NCBI GenBank assembly: GCA_947628925.1
Contig: CANRBU010000131.1
Coordinates: forward strand, 1 to 11,934
Reading direction: 5' to 3'
DNA: 11,934 bases
DNA from: an uncultured Clostridia bacterium
GTDB lineage: Bacteria; Bacillota; Clostridia; TANB77; CAG-508
A program made the translations under genes and the position numbers. The notes below the pieces were generated by a model. That model saw only the letters and a list, made by a program, of their open reading frames with translations, ran no database searches and had not been told where the DNA came from. Positions 7,990 to 11,934 of the stretch are shown one piece after another. How positions within the stretch are numbered: position 1 is the stretch's first letter; each line of letters starts with the position of its first letter.

Positions 7990-8520
7990 TTAGAAATATT
8001 TGCTATTCTTTATTTCTTCATAATGTTGGTCTTTTTCTGCAATTAATGGCGTATTTCCATTTAGAGGCCAAATAATATTTATCGTAGGGTCATTCCATGG
8101 AATACCAATTTCATCGTTCGGGTCCCAATAATTTGATACTTTAAAAGTTACTTTTGCAAATTCAGAAACAACAAAAAAGCCATGTGCAAATCCTTCTGGT
8201 ATATAAAACATTTTTTTATTTTTCTCTGATAGATTGACTCCATACCATTTTAAATATGTTTTACTACCTTTTCTTAAATCAACAGCAACATCATAAATTT
8301 CGCCTTCTAATACACTTACTAATTTGCCCTGTGGCTTTTCTATTTGTATATGTAAGCCTCTTAAAACATTTTGCTTTGACAAACTTTCATTATCTTGAAC
8401 AAAATTCATATCTAAGCCATTTTTTTTGAATATTTCTTTGTTATATTTAATAATTGTGTCATCAATTATTGTAGGCTCTATTACATATAAATCAGATATA
8501 TGTGTTTTCTGTATTTTCAT
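7990..8520 (-). CDS. RmlC-like dTDP-sugar epimerase, atypical
   Basis: This 176-residue cupin is clearly related to dTDP-4-dehydrorhamnose 3,5-epimerase (RmlC). It has FVQDNESLS, the RGLHIQ motif with the catalytic His (His57 from this start), YIPEGFAHGF, GIPWNDP and LIAEKD with the partner Asp. Two family features are missing. The N-terminal D-x-RG-x-F-x-E segment is replaced by DDTIIKYN, about three residues shorter. The position of the catalytic Tyr (in YK-x-T of typical enzymes) is Phe in VTFKVSNYW (Phe126). No rmlA, rmlB or rmlD is in the window. It may be a single-position epimerase, an enzyme on another nucleotide sugar, or impaired RmlC. ATG 8520 is preferred because AAGGGG (8528-8533) is 7 bases away. 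ATG 8526, two codons earlier, would be only one base from that site. Confidence 0.8.
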   Translation of the reverse strand: MKIQKTHISDLYVIEPTIIDDTIIKYNKEIFKKNGLDMNFVQDNESLSKQNVLRGLHIQIEKPQGKLVSVLEGEIYDVAVDLRKGSKTYLKWYGVNLSEKNKKMFYIPEGFAHGFFVVSEFAKVTFKVSNYWDPNDEIGIPWNDPTINIIWPLNGNTPLIAEKDQHYEEIKNSKYF

Positions 8521-8527
8521 ATTCATG

Positions 8528-8533
8528 CCCCTT
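8528..8533 (-). promoter_or_regulatory. Ribosome binding site deciding the RmlC-like start
   Basis: AAGGGG on the minus strand is 7 bases from ATG 8520 but only 1 base from ATG 8526, which favours the shorter protein. The match to the anti-Shine-Dalgarno is imperfect, so the longer start is not excluded. Confidence 0.55.
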
Positions 8534-8541
8534 CGAATTTT

Positions 8542-9249
8542 TTATTCTGCTCCTTCGTGTTTCAATACAACTAATACTGTTTTTAACAATATTTTTATAT
8601 CTAGTTTAAGACTTCTTTTATAGCAATATGCCATATCCATTTGTAATCTATCTATAAATGTTACTTCACTTCTACCACTTATTTGCCATAAACCTGTTAA
8701 TCCTGGTTTACAACTTGTTATTGTTTGATAATAATTTCCCATGTCTTCTCTTTCTTTTAGTAGATATGGACGTGGGCCTACTAATGTCATTTCACCTCTT
8801 AGTACATTTATAAATTGTGCTGTTTCGTCTAAACTTGTTTTTCTTAGGAATTTTCCTAATTTAGTTATTCTTGGGTCATTTCTTAGTTTTTTGTATTCTT
8901 CATATTCTTCTCTTATATCTGCATTTTCTCTTAAATATTTTTCCAATTCTTCATCTGCATTTACTACCATTGTTCTAAATTTATATATTTGAAATGGTTT
9001 TCCATTTTTTCCAATTCTGTATTGTTTATAAAAAATTGGTCCTTCATCTTTTGTTATCTTTTTAGCTATGTATATTCCAATTGTTATTGGTATCAAAAGA
9101 AGTACACCTAAAATACCAGCTATTACATCTACAAATTCATGAATAGCTGATACAATTTTTTCTTTTATAGTTGTTTTTTCTTCATAAATGTTAAATGGCA
9201 TTAATTCCAAGCTTTTTGCTTGTTCTTCTGCATTTACATTGACATTCAT
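8542..9249 (-). CDS. Initiating sugar transferase (undecaprenyl-phosphate phosphoglycosyl transferase)
   Basis: This 235-residue protein is a monotopic phosphoglycosyl transferase (bacterial sugar transferase family). It moves a sugar-1-phosphate from a UDP-sugar to undecaprenyl phosphate, the first step in building the repeat unit. One hydrophobic segment (about 38-62) contains a mid-helix Pro54 (LLIPITI), as expected for a re-entrant membrane helix. The family blocks follow: GPIFYKQYRIGKNGKPF (70-86), YKFRTM (89-94), LRKTSLDETAQFINVLRGEM (135-154, with the Asp141-Glu142 catalytic pair), LVGPRP (156-161) and KPGLTGLWQISGRSE (181-195). It lacks the N-terminal multi-helix domain of WcaJ-type enzymes. 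It is the first gene of the operon, about 62 bases after the predicted transcription start. Its ribosome binding site is G-rich (GGGGGA) and not the usual GGAGG. The sugar is unknown. Confidence 0.93.
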   Translation of the reverse strand: MNVNVNAEEQAKSLELMPFNIYEEKTTIKEKIVSAIHEFVDVIAGILGVLLLIPITIGIYIAKKITKDEGPIFYKQYRIGKNGKPFQIYKFRTMVVNADEELEKYLRENADIREEYEEYKKLRNDPRITKLGKFLRKTSLDETAQFINVLRGEMTLVGPRPYLLKEREDMGNYYQTITSCKPGLTGLWQISGRSEVTFIDRLQMDMAYCYKRSLKLDIKILLKTVLVVLKHEGAE

Positions 9250-9290
9250 TATAATCCCCCACTTATAATTTTGAATATCTACTTATTTAT

Positions 9291-9310
9291 CGTAAAGTAT
9301 AAGCTTTACG
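9291..9310 (-). promoter_or_regulatory. Perfect inverted repeat in the 5' leader of the polysaccharide operon
   Basis: Arms of 7 bp (CGTAAAG / CTTTACG) at 9291-9297 and 9304-9310 flank a 6-bp spacer. The repeat begins about two bases after the predicted start of transcription (near 9312). It could be an operator overlapping the initially transcribed region, or a 5' hairpin that stabilises the mRNA. Which of these it is cannot be decided from sequence. Confidence 0.6.
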
Positions 9311-9318
9311 GCAATTTT

Positions 9319-9347
9319 ATTATAACATATATATGGGCAAAATGCAA
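9319..9347 (-). promoter_or_regulatory. Sigma-A promoter of the polysaccharide operon
   Basis: On the minus strand, TTGCAT (9342-9347) is followed after exactly 17 bp by TATAAT (9319-9324). A TG one base before the -10 box (TGTTATAAT) makes it an extended -10. A-rich sequence lies just upstream of the -35 box. The site is in the 172-bp gap before the first polysaccharide gene and faces that gene. No clear terminator separates it from the HD-GYP gene upstream, so some readthrough is possible. Confidence 0.8.
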
Positions 9348-9421
9348 TAGTTTTTTTGCTATTTTAGTCAAAAAATCGTTGTTTATGGGAGATTGTAACA
9401 TGTTTTTTGTGCTTTTTATTT

Positions 9422-10486
9422 TTATATTTGTGTAGCTTCTGTAAATTCTTCTTTTGCATCATCAAAACATTCTAATAGTTTTGGTGAAAAAGTGCCACAT
9501 TCTCCTCTATGTATCATTCTATAGGTTTCTTCTATTGTGAAAGATGCTTTGTAGACTCTTTTATTTACAAGTGCATCATACACATCCACAATTGAAACTA
9601 CTTGTGCCCAAACAGGAATATTATCACCTGTTAACTTATCTGGATAGCCTCTACCATCATACCTTTCATGATGATAACGGCAAATGTCATAACAATATTG
9701 ATAAAATTCATTTTCTTCTTGTTTAAAATGTTCTAGCATTTGGCAACCATAAACAGTATGTTTTTTCATTTCTTCATATTCTTCTTCTGTTAGTCTTCCA
9801 GGTTTTAGCAAAATGCTATCAGGAATCGCTATTTTTCCTACATCATGAAGTGCAGAAGCATTTACTATTAACTCAATTTGTTCATCTGTAAATTGATTTT
9901 CTCCAAACAAAGCTCTCCAATGTCTTAGCATTATTCTTGTAAGATTTTTAACTCTTTGTATATGTTCTCCTGATTCTTGGCTTCTAAATTCTACAACTGA
10001 GCTTAGTGCATTTGTAAGGAAAATATTACTTTGCTCAATTTTCCTTTTACTTTCTATTAATTCTTGTGTTCTAATTTCCAATTCGTGTTCAATAGATATT
10101 CTATGCTCATATAGCTCAATAATGTTTTTTGCTCTACGAATTACAACTGCTGGTTCAAAAGGTTTATAAATAATATCTGCTGCTCCTAGTTCATATGCTC
10201 TTACATCACTTTCAACAGTTGCTTCTCCTGTAATCATAATAACTGGTATTGTAGATATCATATTATTTAATGACATATGATGCATTACTTCTAATCCATC
10301 TTTTTTAGGCATTACTAAATCTAGAAACAATAAGGAAATTTCATCTCTATGTTCATCTAATAATTCTATTGCTTCTTCTCCATTACTTGCTTCCAAAATT
10401 TTATAAGAATCTTCAAATATATCTTTTAATAGTTCTCTATTTATCATTACATCATCAGCAATTAGTAGTGTCTTTTTTTCTTCCAT
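9422..10486 (-). CDS. Response regulator with HD-GYP c-di-GMP phosphodiesterase domain
   Basis: This 354-residue protein begins with a receiver domain: acidic pair Asp11/Asp12, phosphoacceptor Asp56 in FLDLVMP, Thr86 in MITGEA, and Lys108 in YKPFEP. A helical linker (about 120-160) that may form a coiled coil leads to an HD-GYP domain with EHIQRV (174-179), the metal-binding HD pair His214-Asp215 in ALHDVGKIAIPD, KKHTVYG (241-247), and the HHE-x-x-DG-x-GYP signature (His272 to Pro282). The expected residues are present, so it should hydrolyse cyclic di-GMP when its receiver is phosphorylated or released. It is cytoplasmic. AGGGAG lies 6 bases before the ATG. An Hpt gene lies just upstream, and no histidine kinase is in the window. 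Its place directly before the polysaccharide operon suggests a role in controlling that polymer, but this is inference. Confidence 0.93.
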   Translation of the reverse strand: MEEKKTLLIADDVMINRELLKDIFEDSYKILEASNGEEAIELLDEHRDEISLLFLDLVMPKKDGLEVMHHMSLNNMISTIPVIMITGEATVESDVRAYELGAADIIYKPFEPAVVIRRAKNIIELYEHRISIEHELEIRTQELIESKRKIEQSNIFLTNALSSVVEFRSQESGEHIQRVKNLTRIMLRHWRALFGENQFTDEQIELIVNASALHDVGKIAIPDSILLKPGRLTEEEYEEMKKHTVYGCQMLEHFKQEENEFYQYCYDICRYHHERYDGRGYPDKLTGDNIPVWAQVVSIVDVYDALVNKRVYKASFTIEETYRMIHRGECGTFSPKLLECFDDAKEEFTEATQI

Positions 10487-10518
10487 AAATTTCTCCCTTT
10501 CTTATATACAAATTTCCA

Positions 10519-10586
10519 GTTGAAAAAGTATTAAATTTCAAATGATTTCGCCACCGTGCACCTCCAAATTGTAATTATTTTTCAAC
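10519..10586 (-). promoter_or_regulatory. Predicted hairpin between the Hpt and HD-GYP genes
   Basis: Perfect 9-bp arms (GTTGAAAAA / TTTTTCAAC) lie at 10578-10586 and 10519-10527. After a 2x2 internal loop, a second stem pairs 10566-10575 with 10530-10538, with one bulged C, giving about 18 bp in all. The 27-base loop opens with GGAGG (10561-10565), six bases before a GTG that opens a 7-codon frame (10531-10554, M-A-K-S-F-E-I). The outer arm covers the Hpt stop codon. The structure could affect translation or processing between the two genes. AT-rich sequence forms such pairings readily, so confidence is modest. Confidence 0.4.
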
Positions 10587-10929
10587 CTATTATTTTATTA
10601 ATTTCATCTACTACTTTTTTATATTCTTCTTTAACTTGTGGAAATGTTGTAAGTGCTTTTTCAAATTCTTTTGCTCTTAGCTCTTCAGTTATTTGTTCTA
10701 CTATATGTCCTAAAACTTCAAATGACATATTTTGGCTAACACCTTTTAAAGTGTGAGCTCCTCTAAAAGCACCTTCACAATCATTTGCTGCCATTGCATT
10801 TTCCAATTGGCTATATGATTCATCCATTAAAAAAAAGCGTAAATATTTTACAATTCTTTCATCATTTTGCATTCTTGAAATTGCTTTTGCATAATCTCCA
10901 CCTATTTTATTGTATAATTCTTCTACCAT
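10582..10929 (-). CDS. Hpt (histidine phosphotransfer) domain protein
   Basis: This 115-residue, mostly helical protein consists of a single Hpt domain. The phospho-accepting His59 lies in FRGAHTLKGVSQNM (55-68), matching the family motif AH-x-LKG. Such proteins relay a phosphoryl group between receiver domains and usually have no catalytic activity of their own. It lies 95 bp upstream of the receiver/HD-GYP gene and shares its promoter, so it is the natural partner: His59 could give phosphate to, or take it from, Asp56 of that receiver. The kinase must be elsewhere. An AGGA lies about 12 bases before the ATG. The stop is TGA. The same frame stays open for 17 sense codons beyond it, but the domain is already complete and readthrough is not needed. 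Confidence 0.9.
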   Translation of the reverse strand: MVEELYNKIGGDYAKAISRMQNDERIVKYLRFFLMDESYSQLENAMAANDCEGAFRGAHTLKGVSQNMSFEVLGHIVEQITEELRAKEFEKALTTFPQVKEEYKKVVDEINKIIG

Positions 10930-10966
10930 ATTTTATCACATTCCTTCCAATACTTCTTATAGATAA

Positions 10967-10993
10967 ATTATACTATTAATAAAAAAAAGTCAA
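10967..10993 (-). promoter_or_regulatory. Probable promoter of the Hpt/HD-GYP unit
   Basis: On the minus strand, TTGACT (10988-10993) precedes TATAAT (10967-10972), both near consensus, but the spacer is only 15 bp and T-rich. A -10 box shifted by two bases (TAATTT) would give 17 bp. The -35 box starts only a few bases after the upstream terminator, so the two units appear separated on purpose. The predicted start is about 30 bases before the Hpt ATG. Confidence 0.6.
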
Positions 10994-10996
10994 TAG

Positions 10997-11063
10997 AATT
11001 AGCCAAAAAAAAAGACAAAATCAAGTTTTCATAAAATCTTAATCTTGTCTTTTTGGGCTAATT
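10997..11063 (-). terminator. Intrinsic terminator after the CpsB-like gene
   Basis: The hairpin begins 7 bases after the stop codon. A 17-bp stem pairs 11038-11054 with 11009-11025, including two G-U pairs, around a 12-base loop. A run of nine U residues follows (11005-11013), five of them paired in the stem. Outer arms AATTAGCC / GGCTAATT (10997-11004 and 11056-11063) can extend the structure past the U-tract. It should end transcription of the phosphatase gene. In the opposite direction it has only a short T-run. Confidence 0.8.
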
Positions 11064-11070
11064 TTGTGTA

Positions 11071-11850
11071 TTATTTTAATCCCATAATAATTTTTTCTTT
11101 GAAGCTTAGCTTTATGGGTATTGGTTCTTCTACATCAAGTTGATGGTTTTGTAATACTAATTTAGGGTTTGTTGTTGTTAATTCTTCTAATTTTTCTTTT
11201 CCTATTGTTTCTTTTAATTCTTGCAAAATTTCTGGCATTCTTGCATATACAGAATTTTTTCTGTGTACATCACTTCCAAAAAAATGTATCATGTTGTTTT
11301 CTAAAAATTTTTTTACAATAAATTGTGCTTTTTTACCATATTGACCAATAATGCTTCCATAATTTGCTTGCATATATACACCTTTTTGAATTAAGTCATA
11401 TATCAATTCTGGTTCTTTTTGTACAAATGAATATCTTTCTGGATGTGCTAATATTGGAATTAGTTCATATTGTAACATCTCATAAATAATATCATATAAG
11501 TTCATTGGTTCTGCATTTAATGGCATTTCAAAAAGAACATAGTTTGTATCATTTATTGTTGATGCTTTTCCCTCTTGCAATAATGCTATTATATTTTCAG
11601 AAAAATAAATTTCACTACCTAAATATAATTTTATGTTTATATGTTGTTCTTGTAATTTTTCATATATTGCATTTATCCAAACTTCTCTCTCTGGGGCATC
11701 TGTTTCATAATATCCTTCCATGTAGTGTGAAGTTGATATAATTCCTTCAAACCCTGCTTGTTTTGCTTCTTTTATTAATTGAAAGGTTTCCTCAATACTC
11801 TTTGATCCATCATCAATGTTTGGCAATATATGTGAGTGCATATCAATCAT
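11071..11850 (-). CDS. cpsB: CpsB/CapC-type PHP-domain protein-tyrosine phosphatase
   Basis: This 259-residue PHP metallo-phosphatase has the metal-binding pattern of CpsB/YwqE enzymes: DMHSHILPNIDDG (His5, His7, Asp14), STSHY (His42), GSEIYF (Glu80), AHPERY (His136) and GSDVHRK (Asp194, His196). CpsB removes phosphate from the tyrosine-rich tail of the CpsD kinase and so tunes capsule or exopolysaccharide chain length and export. It acts in the cytoplasm. CpsC and CpsD are not in the window and may lie to its right or elsewhere. The start is ATG 11850, where GAGGAG (11859-11864) is 8 bases away and the family N-terminus begins. An in-frame ATG at 11910 would add 20 residues that fit no family feature and is rejected. 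It is separated from the polysaccharide operon by a terminator and the signalling genes. Confidence 0.9.
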   Translation of the reverse strand: MIDMHSHILPNIDDGSKSIEETFQLIKEAKQAGFEGIISTSHYMEGYYETDAPEREVWINAIYEKLQEQHINIKLYLGSEIYFSENIIALLQEGKASTINDTNYVLFEMPLNAEPMNLYDIIYEMLQYELIPILAHPERYSFVQKEPELIYDLIQKGVYMQANYGSIIGQYGKKAQFIVKKFLENNMIHFFGSDVHRKNSVYARMPEILQELKETIGKEKLEELTTTNPKLVLQNHQLDVEEPIPIKLSFKEKIIMGLK

Positions 11851-11858
11851 ACTTAAGA

Positions 11859-11864
11859 CTCCTC
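11859..11864 (-). promoter_or_regulatory. Ribosome binding site deciding the CpsB-like start
   Basis: GAGGAG on the minus strand lies 8 bases before ATG 11850. The upstream in-frame ATG at 11910 has only A-rich sequence before it. Confidence 0.8.
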
Positions 11865-11868
11865 GTAT

Positions 11869-11913
11869 AATATGTTTATAAGGTTTATTTAATATAGATT
11901 TTATAAACATATT
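11869..11913. repeat. 13-bp perfect inverted repeat upstream of the CpsB-like gene
   Basis: AATATGTTTATAA (11869-11881) and its exact reverse complement (11901-11913) flank a 19-bp AT-rich spacer that ends just before the ribosome binding site of the CpsB-like gene. It may be a regulator binding site or a hairpin in the leader. No convincing -35/-10 pair could be placed with confidence in this edge region. Confidence 0.6.
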
Positions 11914-11934
11914 CTTTCTTTTATATTTTATTTT

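Noticed and set aside
8419..8428. A8 tract in the RmlC-like gene as a phase-variation site or the cause of the altered N-terminus
   Set aside because: The frame is continuous with family-like sequence on both sides, and tracts of this length are common in DNA this AT-rich.
9360..9421. Terminator after the HD-GYP gene
   Set aside because: Only short AT-rich pairings are present, with no stable stem followed by a U-run, so no terminator is called.
9220..9435. Plus-strand frame across the intergenic region before the sugar transferase gene
   Set aside because: It overlaps the ends of two solid genes and the promoter on the other strand. Its product is a hydrophobic low-complexity peptide.
10487..10581. 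c-di-GMP (GEMM) riboswitch before the HD-GYP gene
   Set aside because: The spacer is too short and lacks the conserved sequence blocks of that riboswitch class.
10531..10584. Readthrough or recoding of the Hpt TGA stop (the frame continues 17 codons)
   Set aside because: The Hpt domain is complete without the extension, TGA is used as a normal stop elsewhere (5962), and no selenocysteine or readthrough signal could be recognised.
1..11934. CRISPR array, tRNA or rRNA genes, insertion sequence or prophage genes
   Set aside because: No regularly spaced repeats, no tRNA-like or rRNA-like segments and no transposase, integrase or phage-type protein could be seen on either strand.

Overview
The window is strongly AT-rich, and every convincing gene lies on the minus strand, so transcription runs from high to low coordinates. 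The standard genetic code applies: TGA is a stop, at 5962 and 10582. Most genes have GGAGG-type ribosome binding sites. Together with a CpsB-type tyrosine phosphatase, an EpsG-type polymerase and REC-HD-GYP signalling, this points to a low-GC Firmicute, probably a Clostridia member. I cannot name the species from the sequence.

The layout is given in transcription order. (1) 11850-11071 is a CpsB/CapC-type PHP phosphatase gene. A 13-bp inverted repeat lies upstream of it and a strong hairpin terminator lies downstream. (2) 10929-9422 is a two-gene signalling unit, an Hpt phosphotransfer protein followed by a response regulator with a c-di-GMP phosphodiesterase (HD-GYP) domain. It has its own promoter next to the terminator, and a predicted hairpin lies between the two genes. 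(3) A 172-bp gap holds a near-consensus sigma-A promoter followed immediately by a perfect 7-bp inverted repeat. (4) 9249 to the window edge is one tightly packed surface-polysaccharide operon. It encodes the initiating phosphoglycosyl transferase, an RmlC-like epimerase, a GT8 glycosyltransferase, an NAD-dependent epimerase/dehydratase, a CDP-alcohol phosphotransferase, a LicC-like nucleotidyltransferase, a HAD-IIA phosphatase, a GT4 glycosyltransferase, a two-domain COG5610-like HAD protein, and the start of an EpsG/Wzy-like polymerase that runs off the left edge. Gaps inside the operon are 1-32 bp.

The operon probably assembles an undecaprenyl-linked repeat unit. The phosphoglycosyl transferase loads the first sugar phosphate, GT8 and GT4 extend it, and the EpsG-like protein polymerises it. 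A flippase and the CpsC/CpsD partners of CpsB are not in the window. The most distinctive part is the three-gene core 5929-3626 (CDP-alcohol transferase, LicC-like cytidylyltransferase, HAD-IIA phosphatase). It suggests that a phospho-alcohol is activated as a CDP derivative and transferred to a lipid or glycan. Two enzymes deviate at key residues. The CDP-alcohol transferase has Ser where the last signature Asp should be. The RmlC-like protein has Phe in place of the catalytic Tyr and lacks the N-terminal RG-F-E motif. The adjacent phosphorelay/c-di-GMP genes suggest second-messenger control of polymer production, but that link is inference from position.
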